Below, piece by piece: positions 45,501 through 57,400 of a DNA stretch of 64,000 nt. The notes under the pieces are model-generated. The model made no database searches and was not told where the DNA came from. It saw only the letters and a list, made by a program, of their open reading frames with translations. Position 1 is the stretch's first letter. Each line of letters opens with the position of its first letter. The translations under genes and the position numbers were made by a program. The stretch is from Amphiura filiformis. Taxonomy: Eukaryota > Echinodermata > Ophiuroidea > Amphilepidida > Amphiuridae. The DNA is taken from assembly GCF_039555335.1 (NCBI RefSeq), contig NC_092628.1, forward strand, positions 66,605,292 through 66,669,291, written 5' to 3'.

Positions 45501-46220
45501 CTCTTATATCTGTCCTGAGCCCCATTTCACAAAGACTTCGGATCGATTTAACAATTGATTTACCACACATCATCTCCTCATTGAAAACTGGCCCAATTAG
45601 AGACTCTATTATCTCTGTCATTTTAAAAGATTTTGACCTCAAATCAGTGAGTAAATTAGCCGACTAATTGTTACTGACAATCTTACAATGCAATTATGCC
45701 TAAATGTACATTAATAACAGACTACTTGGATTTGACATGGACGTGCAGGGCATGTAGCATTAGCCTTTAGTCGGAACAAAGTACTTTGTTTCTACAACAA
45801 ATGTTTATGGTACATTTTCAGGAAACACTTTTTATCAGCATAAAGAATACTGTCTGTACAATGTTTCATAATAAACACAATGGAAAATTATGATGTGCTG
45901 GTTTGTGTGGTTTGTATCCTTGTCTTCAAGTGCAGTGTTCCAATTTAGTTAATTAAATTGGCCCAGAAAAATTATTTCAAAAAAAAGAATCACTAGAGAC
46001 TTTTCCATGATTTATACCATCTATTTCCTAAGATTAACAAACAAAAAACAAGACAAAAAACAAACAAAAACAAACACGCTAAGGCCAAGAGATGGCGACA
46101 GAGAGAAGATTGTTTCATAAAGCTTCCCGGATTCGCTATGTAAAATGGGATACTTGTTTGAAAATTGAACAAGGATACGGTAATCTAGGAAATGACAAGA
46201 ACGGCTTGCCATAATATGGT
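42560..46220. other. No gene recognised
   Basis: AT-rich sequence with only short open frames of no recognisable family. The one repeat seen is 43,850-43,970, an inverted partner of 38,505-38,630. A B-box-like AGTTCGATTCCAC at 44,878 has no matching A box. Confidence 0.4.
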
Positions 46221-46230
46221 TAAAAGAGCT

Positions 46231-47411
46231 AAACACATCACAAGAAATAAGTCCCCCTCTCAACATTTCGTCATAACATCGGAAGGTAAAATATTGTACC
46301 AATAAAACTAATTGCGAAATAATTATGATTTTTCACAAGGTCATATCTTAAAATCCTCTACATAAAAATGAACATCAATTGCACACAGGATTACTTCAAT
46401 ACTCTACTCTAAACACATGTCAGTAATCAAGCAGTTGTCCAACTGATACAACAGCAAAATGCACTGACATGGAACACCTTCCTGGGCCAAAATTCACAGC
46501 CCAACAGATTTCTTTTGTTGGGTTCCAATTATTCGCCTGTACATGAACAAAAATTACACACAGGATAACTTCAATACTCTACTCTAAACACATGTCAGTA
46601 ACCAAGCAGTAAAATGGACTGACACGGAACAGCTTTCGGGACCACATTCACAGGCGAATAATTGGAACCCAACAAAAGAAATCTGTTGGGTGTGAATTTT
46701 GGTCCAGGAAGGTGTTCCATGTCAGTGCATTTTGCTGTTGTGTCAGTTGGACAACTGCTTGGTTACTGACATGTGTTTAGATTAGAGTATTGAAGTAATC
46801 CTGTGTGCAATTTTTGTTCATTTTTATGGAGAGGACTTTAAGATATGACCTTGTGAAAAATTATAAGTTTCTTTTTGAGGCCAGTTTATATGACTGTTTA
46901 CAAAATGTTGTGTGAACATGAAAGATGTCCATGACTAAATGGCTGAATGAGCCCAAATGTAAGACAAAACTGCCCTTTCCAAAAATCACTAAATAGGCCT
47001 ATACTTGCTAACTGCAAGGTGTATTGTGACAAGGAATGGGACCGGCCACCTTACAAATAACTGCTGAGCTCTGAACCAAGAAGGTGATTTGCATGGTTGA
47101 ATAATCATGATTTGATTACACATAGACGTGCTACGAGTAAATGCTCACTTGGTGGGGATTTTAAACTGCACTCAACCACATGTTTTCCATGGGTAACAAG
47201 CCATGAATTAAATTTGTGACAAGCATAGGCCTAACTTATGTGACTTTTGAAAAGGGCAGTTTTGTCTTCCATTTGGGCTTATTCGCCATCAAGTCATGGA
47301 CATCTTTTATTTTCATATAATTATTTTGAAGTCAGTTTTATTGGCATAAAATGTAAACTAATAATGTTATGACGAAATGTTGAGAGGGGAATTTACTTCT
47401 TGTGATGTGTT
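46231..47411. mobile_element. Foldback element (outer), split by another foldback
   Basis: Outer arms: ACACATCACAAGAAATAAGT ... CAACATTTCGTCATAACAT (46,232-46,280) pairs with 47,363-47,411. The arms continue through CAATAAAACT, and further in, GAAAGATGTCCATGACT...AAGACAAAACTGCCCTTT (46,918-46,980) pairs with 47,241-47,305. The left arm is interrupted at about 46,328-46,863 by a second foldback; removing it restores pairing of the outer arms. 1.18 kb in all, non-coding. Confidence 0.7.
46328..46863. mobile_element. Foldback element (inner), inserted in the outer arm
   Basis: The left arm 46,328-46,540 and right arm 46,652-46,863 are inverted copies of about 210 bp with high identity: TTTTTCACAAGGTCATATCT at the very ends, then CTTCAATACTCTA, CCAACAGATTTCTTTTGTTG and others. 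The loop contains a partial direct repeat of the left arm (46,553-46,640). No coding capacity. Confidence 0.8.
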
Positions 47412-47654
47412 ATAAAAGTTGTAATGCATACACCCCAACACTAAGACATCACTTCAATCTTGCACACAGGGATGTAGATTTCAAATGGAGTCACGCATTC
47501 GGGTAACCTCATTTGAAATTTACACTCCCTGTATGGAGGTGTATTGATTTCAGTTGGAAGAGCCCAATGGTTGGTATAGATACTGTAAATAATAAACAGA
47601 TAGTTGCCCAGGACTTGGTAAAATGTTTGCCAGCAAAAATGAAAAAGGGGACTA

Positions 47655-50424
47655 TGGTATATGGTAAATACTAGTAAAAGTATAAAACGCAAATGGGGAA
47701 CAAGGACAAAGGGGCATGGTATCAACACAACAGTTGATCAGGACATGGTAAAACGACAATGCTAGCAAAAGTATAAAATACATTAATGGTTAACCGGGAC
47801 ATGGTGAAACGACAATACTAGCAAAGTATGAAACACAAATGGTTAACCAGGACATGGTAAAACGACAACACAAGCAAAAGTATGAAATAAAAATGGTTAA
47901 CCAGGACATGGTAAAACGCAATACTAGCAAAAGTATCAAACACAAATGGTAAAGTACATTAATGGTTAACAGGAACATGATGAAACGACAATACTAGCAA
48001 AAGTATCAAACACAAATGGTTAACCAAGACATGGTAAAACGACAATGCTAGCCAACTTATAAAATACAAATGGTTAACAACCAAGACATGGTAAAACGAC
48101 AATACTAGCCAAAGTATAAAAAAACACAAATGGTTAACCAGGACATGGTAAAACTACAATAAAAGCAAAAATGTGTAACACAAATCGATAACCAGGACAT
48201 AATAAAACGAGAATGCTAGCAAAAATATCAAACACAAATGGTTAACCAGGACATGGTAAAACGACAATGCAAGCAAAAGTATTAAAAAACACACCACAAA
48301 TGGCTAACCAGGACATGGTAAAACGAGAATGCTAGCAAAATTATAAAATATATTAATGGTTAACCGGGTAATGGTAAAACGACAATACTATCAAAAGTAT
48401 TAAATACAAATGATTAACCAAGACATGGTAAAACGACAATACTAGCAAAAGTAAAAATACAAATGGTTAACCAGGACATGGTAAAACGACAATACTAGCA
48501 AAAGTATAAAATACAAATGATTAACCAGGACATGGTAAAACGACAATACTAACAAAAGTATAAAATACAAATGGTTACCTAGGACATGGTAAAACGACAA
48601 TACTAACAAACTTATAAAATACAAATGGTTAACCAGGACATGGTAAAACGACAATACTAGCCAAAGTATAAAAAACCACAAATGGTTAACCAGGACATGG
48701 TAAAACGACAACACTAGCAAAAGTATTTTAAAAAACACCACAAATGGCTAACCAGGACATGGTAAAACGAGAATGCTAGCAAAATTATAAAATATATTAA
48801 TGGTTAACCGGGTAATGGTAAAACGACAATACTATCAAAAGTATTAAATACAAATGATTAACCAAGACATGGTAAAACGACAATACTAGCAAAAGTAAAA
48901 ATACAAATGGTTAACCAGGACATGGTAAAACGACAATACTAGCAAAAGTATAAAATACAAATGATTAACCAGGACATGGTAAAACGACAATACTAACAAA
49001 AGTATAAAATACAAATGGTTACCTAGGACATGGTAAAACGACAATACTAACAAACTTTGTAAAACTTTATAATATATATTCCTTTCTTGGAAGAAGTACG
49101 TTCTTTGACGTATTCTAGATCTTCTCCGACAACACTGGCAGGCAGTAGCACATTGACTACATAAAATATTTCTGGTTCGCAATTTCCTTTCTTTGAAGGA
49201 ATTGGACTGTAAGCACATTAGATAGCTTGCCCAGATCAACACTATAAACTGTGCACACTCAATAATAAAGGCTATTGCAGCCTGTCAGATATGTATCAAG
49301 ATGATAATAATTGTAACCTTTTCCATAAAGTCCGACACAATCCGCAGTAGACCCTATGTCTTACTTTGGTCCATTTTCGTAGCTCCGAAATAATAACGAC
49401 AATACAAGCAAAAGTATAAAATACAAATGGTTAACCAGGACATGGTAAAACGACAATAATAGCAAACTTATAAAATACAAATGGTTAACCAGGACATGGT
49501 AAAACGACAATACTAGCCAAATTATAAAATACAAATGGTTAACCAGGACTCAGTAAAACGACATGGTAAAACGACAATACCAGCAAACTTATAAAATACA
49601 AATGGTTAACCAATGCATGGTAAAACGACAATGCTAGCCAAATATTATAAAATACAAATGGTTGACCAGGACATGGTAAAACGACAATGCTAGCCATATT
49701 ATAAAATACAAATGGTTAACCAGGACATGGTAAAACGACAATACTAACAAACTTATAAAATACAAAATGGTTAACCAGGACATGGTAAAAGGACAATACT
49801 AGCCAAATTATAAAATACAAATGGTTAACCAGGACATGGTAAAACGTCAATACTAACAAACTTATCAAATACAAATGGTTAACCAGAACATGGTAAAACT
49901 ACAATACTAGCCAAATTATAAAATACAAATGGTTGACCAGGACATGGTAAAACGACAATACTAACAAACTTATAAAATACAAAATGGTTAACCAGGACAT
50001 AGTAAAAGGACAATACTAGCCAAATTATAAAATACAAATGGTTAACCAGGACATGGTAAAACGTCAATACTAACAAACTTATCAAATACAAATGGTTAAC
50101 CAGAACATGGTAAAACTACAATACTAGCCAAATTATAAAATACAAATGGTTGACCAGGACATGGTAACACGACAATGCTAGCCAAATTATAAAATACAAA
50201 TGGTTAACCAGGACTCGGTAAAACGACAATACTAGCCAAATTATAAAATACAAATGGTTGACCAGGACATGGTAAAACGACAATACCAGCAAACTTATAA
50301 AATACAAATGGTTAACCAGGACATGGTAAAACGACAATGCTAGCCATATTATAAAATACAAATGGTTAACCAGGACGTGGTAAAACGACAATGCTAGCCA
50401 TATTATAAAATACAAATGGTTAAC
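47655..50424. repeat. Satellite of about 53-bp monomers (left block)
   Basis: Head-to-tail monomers of 52-54 bp built on ATGGTTAACCAGGACATGG, TAAAACGACAATACTAGC and AAAAGTATAAAATAC. About 45 copies are present, with mutual identity mostly around 90%. Before 49,060 the variable segment is mostly AGCAAAAGTAT; after 49,395 it is mostly AGCCAAATTAT or AACAAACTTAT, so two subfamilies flank the unique island. A longer unit, 48,291-48,615, recurs at 48,735-49,059. Open frames over the array are by-products of the repeat. Confidence 0.92.
49060..49395. other. Unique island inside the satellite
   Basis: About 335 bp that shares nothing with the monomers. It begins where a monomer breaks off at AACAAACTTTGTAAAAC and ends just before AACGACAATACAAGC. 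It contains no gene, TIR or tail I could recognise. Confidence 0.6.
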
Positions 50425-53400
50425 CTTGCCTTGCCTTGCCTTGCCTTGCTGGCTACGTCAGCCCATGTCGGCTGTAGCCCTCCTCATGAAGCTTCCATTT
50501 TTCTCTGTCTTGCGCTATCCTAGCCCAGGTTGGGCCAATGTAAGATGTAATGTCGTCCCGCCATCTGCGTTTTTGTCTTCCCCTTCGCCTTCTGCCTGTT
50601 CTAGGTTGCCACTCTGTTAGACGTTTTGTCCACCTGTTATTATTTGATCTTGCCAGATGTCCTGCCCATCTCCATTTTGCCTCTTTTATTTTCTCCAGAA
50701 TGTCCTTGACTTTGGTTTTATTTCTTGCGAGTTCCTAATTTTGTCCCGTATTGTGATATTCAGCATTCTTCTTTCCATTGCTCGCTGTGCTGTTATCAGT
50801 GTTTGTTCTAGGTATTTAGTTGTTGTCCACGTTTCGCATCCGTATGTCATTGTAGGCAGCACACATTGATTGAAGACCCTCTTCCTTAATATCATTGATA
50901 GTTTTTTATCACACAGAATGTCTTTATATCTGCCATAGCAGCTCCAGCCAGCTTTAATTCTGATTAGAACTTCCTCTCTCGTGTTGTCTTCCAGCTTCAC
51001 AGTCTGGCCAAGATATTTGTAGCTTTCTACTTTTTCTATCTCATCAGTTTCAACTACAATGGGCTCATTTGTTTCGAAATTTGTCATGAATTTTGTTTTT
51101 CCTTTGTGTATTTTCAAACCGATCTTCTTGCTTTCACTGTTCAAACCATTTAATTGAATCTCCATGTCCTTGACTGATGTTGTTGTTAAAGCAACATCAT
51201 CTGCGAATCTCAGGTCTGTCAGCCATTCTCCATCTATATTTATTCCTTGTTTCTCCAAATCTAGCTTCTTGAAAATCTCTTCCATGGCAGCTGTGAAGAT
51301 TTTTGGTGATATTGTATCCCCTTGCCTCACTCCCCTCTTTATGTGAATATGGTTTGACACATCATTGTCCAAATGGATTGTGGCTACTGCATCTGTGTAG
51401 ATATCCTCTATGATGAGCACATAGGTTTCATTGACTCCTATTCCTCTTAGGGCTGCAAAAAGATCTGAATGTTCAACCGAATCAAATGCCTTTTCATAGT
51501 CTATGTACCCTACACAAAGCTTTAGCTGGTATTCATTCGCCTTTTCAATCAGCTGGTTTAATGCGTGTAGATGGTCTGTTGTTGAGAAACCTGCCCGAAA
51601 TCCTGCTTGTTCCCTTGGCTGGTTTTCGTCTAGTATTCTTTGGATCCTGTTTTGGATTATTCTGGTAAATATCTTATATGCATGAGAAAGCAAACTTATC
51701 GGCCGGTAATTTTTGATGTCTGCTTTATCCCCTTTTTTATGAAGTAAAATGATCTTTGCCTCCTTCCATTTCTCAGGAATCTTCTTGTCTTTCAGGATTT
51801 GATTATAAAGTTTCACCAGCTATTTGTTGATCTCCTCTCCTCCTATCTTAAAAATGTCACTTGATACGTCATCTGGTCCAGGTGCTTTATTGTTTTTCAT
51901 TTGTGTTACTGCCTTTTCCACTTCTCTAACTGTTATATTTGGTACTTCAGTGTCATCGGTTGATTTTGTGGGTACTCTGGTTCCGCTGTTTTCATCTGTT
52001 TTACTGCTGTACAGGTCTTGGTAGAATTCTGTACATACATTTAGAATTTCTTCTCTGTCTGTGGTTATGCTTCCATTCTTTTGTCTCATTTGGCAAATTC
52101 TTGTTTTCTTGCTGTTCATTTTTGTAATCTGTTTTGGTCCCTTGCCACTTTCTAGGATGGATTCAATTTGCTGCTTTTTTTTCTCTTTCTACTTCTTTCT
52201 CGTCTTTTCTTTCTCACTGTTTTGACTAGTTCTGAGTATTCTATCTTCTGTTTTGGTGATTTGTCCTCTTCTCTAAGTTCTTTCCTTTTCTTATCTAACT
52301 CTTCGATTGCGTTGTCCTCCTCTGTGGTCTGTTTGGTCTTTCTCTCTCTTGGCGCTATTTCTTCAGCTGCCTCCACTATTGTATTGGATATAAGCACATA
52401 TTTGGTATCTATATCTGCATTTTCTATGTCCAGACATGCAAATCGGTTTTTCAACTCCAGTTGAAAATCATTCTTCAAATCTTTCAGTTTCAGTACGTTT
52501 AACTTGCTTTTCTTTTGCTTTCTAATGATTTTGAGTCTTGCCAATTTCCTGTCTATGTGTATCTTTGCTCTGACCATCCTGTGGTCACTACCAATGTCTA
52601 CACTCGTGATGACAGAACATCCTTTACAAATCCACGCTGGCTACTTAGGATGAAGTCGATTTGGTTCTTTGTAATTCCGTTGGGACTTTCCCATGTCCAA
52701 TACCTGTTTTTATGTTTCTTGAAGTATGTGTTAGCAATGATAAGTCCTTGTTGCGCAGCAAACTCAAGTAGCATGTCCCCTCTTTTGTTTCTTTCTCCAA
52801 CTCCAAACTTTCCCATGATGGCTTCTTCTCCAGATTGACATTCTCCTATCTTGGCGTTGAAGTCACCCATTACTATGGTGTACTCAGCTTTGCTGTCTTC
52901 TATCGCCTTATTTACCTCCCCGTAGAGTTCTTCAACTTTTTCATCGTCGTAGTCCGATGTTGGTGCATACACTTGAATTACGCAAAGCTGTTTGTTTCCT
53001 GTCAACTGTACTATGAGAGAGATCACTCTATCTGAGTAATATTTCATGTCCTTTACATAGTCTATGAATTTTGGGTGGATAAGAAATCCAATTCCCTTGG
53101 CATTTTTGTTTGCCTCTGTTTTTCCTTGGTTATAGAGCCAAGCACCTCCCTTGAGTTCCTCAATGCCCTCTCCTTCTCGTTTTGTTTCACATAGACCAAT
53201 TATGTCCCATTTGAAGTCTTTCAGTTCGTCTAGCAATGATTCAAGTGATTCTTCCGTTCTCAATGTTCTAGTATTATACGTACATAATTATGTTGAGTTG
53301 TGTTTGTCCAATCTTGTGACCATCATCAGTCACACAGCTTCCTATTGGCTTTGACTGTGTGACGCCATACAAAGATTCACATCTTATGTCACGACTGGTC

Positions 53401-53671
53401 AATCTGCAATCACCAGGTCCTTGATGTTTGCGCCCCTTCTGACCATGGGCTTTATGATCTCTTTTTTCTTTGTCTTCCATAGTTTCATGAGGGATTTTTG
53501 CCATATACTGACGCGCTGGCAGGACGTGGTGTCAGTAGAGGTTTCTGTCAGGGATTCCTCACCCTTAGTCCGATGTTGAAAAAGACTAAAACAATACACT
53601 GGAGCCGGCTGGCTCCAGTGTATTGCCCCCATTGCTCCCGTCTGTTCACTCAGCCGCAAAGCTGAGCTATC
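50425..53671 (-). mobile_element. RTE-type LINE, nearly full length, inserted in the satellite
   Basis: The minus strand encodes an apurinic-type endonuclease (53,263-52,598: DIIGLCETKREGEG, VMGDFNAKIG, NQIDFIL) and, after a linker, a reverse transcriptase (51,816-50,686: NYRPISLLSHAYKIF, YIDYEKAFDSV, GVRQGDTISPKIF, LRFADDVAL). The C-terminal part (WRWAGHLARS, then TGRRRRGRQKRRWRDD) ends at a stop at 50,453-50,455. Order and motifs fit the RTE clade. The 3' UTR is almost absent and the tail is a short (AAGGC)n run at 50,425-50,449. Breaks: two frameshifts between endonuclease and RT (near 52,585 and 52,135), a stop at 51,817-51,819, and one frameshift near 50,700. About 400 bp precede the endonuclease start. 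The copy is dead but fairly complete. Confidence 0.88.
53592..53625. other. Perfect hairpin in the LINE 5' region
   Basis: CAATACACTGGAGCC, four-base spacer GGCT, then GGCTCCAGTGTATTG: 15-bp perfect arms. It lies near the 5' end of the RTE-type LINE, about 330 bp before the endonuclease frame, and could be a structured 5' UTR element. Confidence 0.8.
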
Positions 53672-53946
53672 CAAACGACAATACTAGCCAAATTATAAAG
53701 GACATGGTAAAACGAATTAGCCAAATTATAAAACACAAATGGTTAACGGCAATGCTAGCCAAATTGTATAATACAAATGAATAATCAGGACATGGTAAAA
53801 CGACAATGCTGGCCAAATTCTAAAATACAAATGGTTGACCAGGACATGGTAAAACGGCAATGCTAGCCAAATTATAAAATACAAATGGTTAACCAGGACA
53901 TGGTAAAACGACAATACTAGCAAACTTATAAAATACAAATGTTGTT
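53672..53946. repeat. Satellite of about 53-bp monomers (right block)
   Basis: Continuation of the satellite after the LINE, about five monomers of the AGCCAAATTAT subfamily, some shortened (53,695-53,790). It resumes at AAACGACAATACTAGCC, whereas the left block stopped at AAATGGTTAACC, so about 11 bases of a monomer are missing at the junction. Confidence 0.88.
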
Positions 53947-54492
53947 AATCAGTAAAGAACGCAGTACAACGTAATAAGTCGAAGTTAACATGGATAAGAT
54001 TTTAATAACCCAAATGTGGAATAGGCCGTTTTTATATTGAGCCACTCAATTTAGAGTTCACAATCCTGGTCATCTAGTAAATTGTCTATTTTGTATATTT
54101 ATCGTATAAAATCGTGATCAAGGCCAAGTTACCTGCAATTTACAATTTGAAAACACAAAACGTTAAAGATTTTATTCGCCAAATAAGGGAATTAGAAAAT
54201 AAATTCCTATGGATATTACAGCACTTGAAACAAACTATAAATATTTTAAATTAGAATCTGTCTTCGGCAGACTTTTATTCTTTGAACAACAGCAACAACA
54301 AAAATGAACAAATCTATATTGCTTACATTATTAAATATTTCCCTAACATTATTTCAGAATTAAGTGTGAAAAGGAAGTTAGTTTCTTTAATACATATATG
54401 AATTACGCTTCCCAATTGTCATATGAACAAGATTTTATTTTCCCTTGTCGTCCGTTGAATGTAGGTGAATACAGCAAGAAATTTCGTTTTGT

Positions 54493-55530
54493 TTAGTTGA
54501 ATTTGAAAAGTGACTTCAGGCAGGCTTTATAGTGTTTATATTGCAAAGTATAAATGAAAGGATTGCATGCAGAATTGAACATTGCCAAAATAACAACAAA
54601 GCTATGTAAAACACCTCCGAAATTGATGTATCCTCCTAAATTGAACTGAAGAAATAACAGTTGATCTGGAGCCCAACATATAACGTACACCAGAAACACA
54701 AATGCAAGAGTCTTGGTTACGTTTCTACTCTGCTTTCTTGAGGGTTGCCTCGATTGGTCATCAACCGATGACTGATTTCTATTCACTGTACTCATGGTAC
54801 TGGCAGTATCTGATGAACCCACACGTTTCTTTTGCTGACGAATTTTGATAGCGATTCGAGTAAACCAAAATGCCATAATGAGGCAAGGAATGAAGAAGTT
54901 CCACAGAAAGAGTGCTACCCCAGTCACAGCTTTTTTGCTAGGAGACGGAAACAAAAAGATACATTTTCCATCTCCTAATGAATATTGTGTAAAGGCCAAT
55001 GTGAGCTGAAGTAGAGGGGCAACACACCATGCCACAGCAATGAAGATAATGGTCGTGTTCCTTGAAAAATGGTGTCGGAACCATGTGGAATACACAACAG
55101 CGACGTACCTTTCTAAAGATATGGCTACTAAATTATAAGTAGAAATCACGAACATGGTCCACATGCAAGTGCGCGGATACCATAAAACGCAGAAGAGATA
55201 TCCCAAAACAGGGTGTTGAGGGGGTGGTGAAGGAAATAGCTCAGAGAATGTTGTCGCAATGAGCACAAGAGATGCAAGGAAGTCAATAACAGCCTGTGAG
55301 ACAATCAGCCTGTTGGTTGAGTTTTGCTGATGAGATCGAGAAGAGCGCATTTTGGCAATGACGAGGCAGACACTAAAATTACCCAGAACACCGATTATTC
55401 CGATAAGAATTTTCGTTGATGCTAGTGATATCTCAGCAACTGTCTTCGGAGTAAACTCTGGTCCTGCTGCATCAGTTGACGCGCTTGAGGTGGTCAAAAG
55501 TAGATTTGTTTGGCTAGTTGGTGTTGCCAT
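54493..55530 (-). CDS. Rhodopsin-family (class A) G-protein-coupled receptor
   Basis: Seven-transmembrane receptor of 345 residues in a single coding exon. Landmarks: GN in TM1 (50-51), D83 in TM2, C114 at the top of TM3 pairing with C190 in the second extracellular loop, ERY (140-142) in place of DRY, CWAP in TM6 (285-288), NPFIY in TM7 (323-327), and a cysteine (337) suited to palmitoylation after TM7. The third intracellular loop is Ser/Thr/Gln-rich and basic. The start is the ATG at 55,530 (MATPTSQTN). The frame stays open upstream for 16 codons, but only to a non-ATG, and a splice acceptor-like TTTTTTTGAACAG lies there, so a 5' non-coding exon is spliced on. An AATAAA lies 55 nt past the stop (54,433-54,438). 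It looks like an orphan peptide-receptor-like GPCR of a lineage-specific expansion; the ligand is unknown. A decayed tandem copy lies at 58,330-59,590. Confidence 0.9.
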   Translation of the reverse strand: MATPTSQTNLLLTTSSASTDAAGPEFTPKTVAEISLASTKILIGIIGVLGNFSVCLVIAKMRSSRSHQQNSTNRLIVSQAVIDFLASLVLIATTFSELFPSPPPQHPVLGYLFCVLWYPRTCMWTMFVISTYNLVAISLERYVAVVYSTWFRHHFSRNTTIIFIAVAWCVAPLLQLTLAFTQYSLGDGKCIFLFPSPSKKAVTGVALFLWNFFIPCLIMAFWFTRIAIKIRQQKKRVGSSDTASTMSTVNRNQSSVDDQSRQPSRKQSRNVTKTLAFVFLVYVICWAPDQLLFLQFNLGGYINFGGVLHSFVVILAMFNSACNPFIYTLQYKHYKACLKSLFKFN

Positions 55531-55741
55531 TTTATGTTGTAAACATGCGTCTTGTAGGTAGGTAAACGTTCTGTTCAAAAAAAGGAAAGAATAATGTACA
55601 CTAGTATGAATATGATGAAAAAGCGCTCAGCATGAAATAACTCAAAGGTAATTTTGAATTTATAATTAGACAAATTCAATTAAAATTCATATACGTTGAT
55701 TGCAGATGGTATGGTTACTATTCATGCTTAATAGCCTTATG

Positions 55742-55880
55742 CTGGTTTCATACTACCCTGCCGCTTGCCGCTGAGCGGCGTGGCGCACGCGTATTGCAGA
55801 CAAACGGACACAATCAATGCTTGTCATTGGTTGAAACGCCCTGCCGCTTGCCGCAGCGGCAAGCGGCAGGAAAGTATGCT
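55742..55880. mobile_element. CTGGTTTCATAC-type MITE, copy 2
   Basis: Shares GCTGGTTTCATACT and CCTGCCGCTTGCCGC with the element family at 42,348; the right end is GGCAGGAAAGTATGCTGG. It includes a perfect palindrome at 55,840-55,870 (CCTGCCGCTTGCCGC, one-base loop, complement). Much more GC-rich than its surroundings. It lies in the 5' intron of the GPCR gene. Confidence 0.65.
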
Positions 55881-56077
55881 GGAGGCTTTAACGTAAGAAT
55901 ACATTGGGGAAAAATCATCGCGTAATTGCTTCGTTGCTAAGAAGGCTTTTTATTGCATTGATGAGAGGCAATACTATCATACTGCAGTTACTGTCCGTTT
56001 TCCTATACACAATACACAGTGCTTTTACCATTGACGCGTAACCTCTACAAATAGTGTATGTTAGAAGTATGGGGAAT

Positions 56078-56340
56078 TGCCTAGTTAACGTCGCTGTGTG
56101 AAAAATAACCGGCCAATATTAAAAGTACTCTTCTATAATTCTAGAATATATAGTTTTGTAACATGTCCTAAATTTTTAGCTAATTTAGATGTTTGGAAAT
56201 ATTCGCACTTTGGTGTTTTAGTGTATGTTATAGGTAATAGTACATTGCCTAGTTAACGTCACTGTGTGAAAAATAACCGGTCAATATTTAAAGTACTCTT
56301 CTGAAATTCTAGAAAATATAGTTTTGTAACATGTCCTATT
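56078..56340. repeat. Duplicated 95-bp block in GPCR 5' intron
   Basis: TTGCCTAGTTAACGTCGCTG...AACATGTCCTA occurs at about 56,078-56,172 and again at 56,248-56,340, same orientation, about 93% alike. Non-coding; function unknown. Confidence 0.8.
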
Positions 56341-57208
56341 AAAATTTTGGAAAAAAATATGAAGAAATTATTTCCAAACCGTGTTACGGCCCACAGCCAT
56401 TATGTTTCTCATTTTCAAGAATGTGGTTAACAATATGCACAGTATTGTCTCATTTCGTGAACAAAGGCCACACAGTAATTGTTACCTTGCGTTTAATTTA
56501 TAATCGTTCACCCAACTGAAACTATAATACCAGCTCATTGCTCATTGCACAGGTAAAACAGACACATGTGTGTGTGGATTTAACCAGAGAAGATCTGATG
56601 TAACATAGTTGAGATGTTTTCAATGAGTGTTATCTTGGTTTAATAGCTTTTAATGGGGTTTAAGTCCTGCAAAGGTCGTGGTGAATTCTACTGTAGACAT
56701 GACTGCATCATGTACCACCTCTAGTCGAGTGGATATCTTAAAATTACCCCAAATTATAAAGACAGAAAATGATAGCGAATGGTGTATAGATCAATTATAA
56801 TGAGATACTATGTACTAGTACAAGACAAATTAAAAATGTACCTGACAATGGACATGCTGGTACGATAAATGTGTGATTCACGTTGAAAAATGTGAAATTG
56901 AATCAGCAGCTTCGATCTTTCACTCTCTATAGGCTAATATAGCATGACTGTTCATGATGCAAGATTTTGACACATTTTTTCACAGAATTCTTCTGAATCT
57001 AACAATGGACATTATGTTGATGCATACCAGACAATGACATAGCGACATTTTGCAAACCTGAGTTACAATCATATAATACTAGGTCACAATTAAATAAGTT
57101 ACATAGATGTAAACATGCATTCAAATAAGCAAAATAAGAAACAAATACAAAACGGAAGCTTGAAACACGACTGTGTGCCAGAAAATCTTGAAAAATAAAA
57201 TCACTCAC

Positions 57209-57400
57209 TCGGTTCTTGTTTCCAGTTGCCTATACAAACAGTTCTACAAACTTGACGATTTGTGAAACTGAAAGCCGTCTATACGTATTCGTTGCGAAAA
57301 GTGGGTACCTTACCGTTCTGCCTCAATTCAGCAATCTTCGGTAAACAAAATTCAAAGTCTTTGGGCGCCAACAGAAGGAGAAATTGTGTTATTCATGTAC
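57209..57400 (-). other. Probable 5' non-coding exon of the GPCR gene
   Basis: The minus-strand sequence ends ...GAACCGA|GTGAGT, a good splice donor at 57,208. The block 57,209-57,400 is conserved in the tandem copy (59,404-59,590), including the donor (GTAAGT there), while much of the surrounding intron is not. Joined to the acceptor near 55,570 it would give a 5' UTR exon and a 1.6-kb intron. The upstream limit is approximate. Confidence 0.55.

Noticed and set aside
48442-50415. Hydrophobic open frames (LVLSFYHVLVNHLYFI repeats) on the minus strand of the satellite
   Set aside because: They are translations of the 53-bp monomer, broken by each indel, and match no membrane protein family.
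55531-55578. Upstream extension of the GPCR N-terminus
   Set aside because: The 16 extra codons start at TTG and follow a splice acceptor-like site; the first ATG at 55,530 is the better start.
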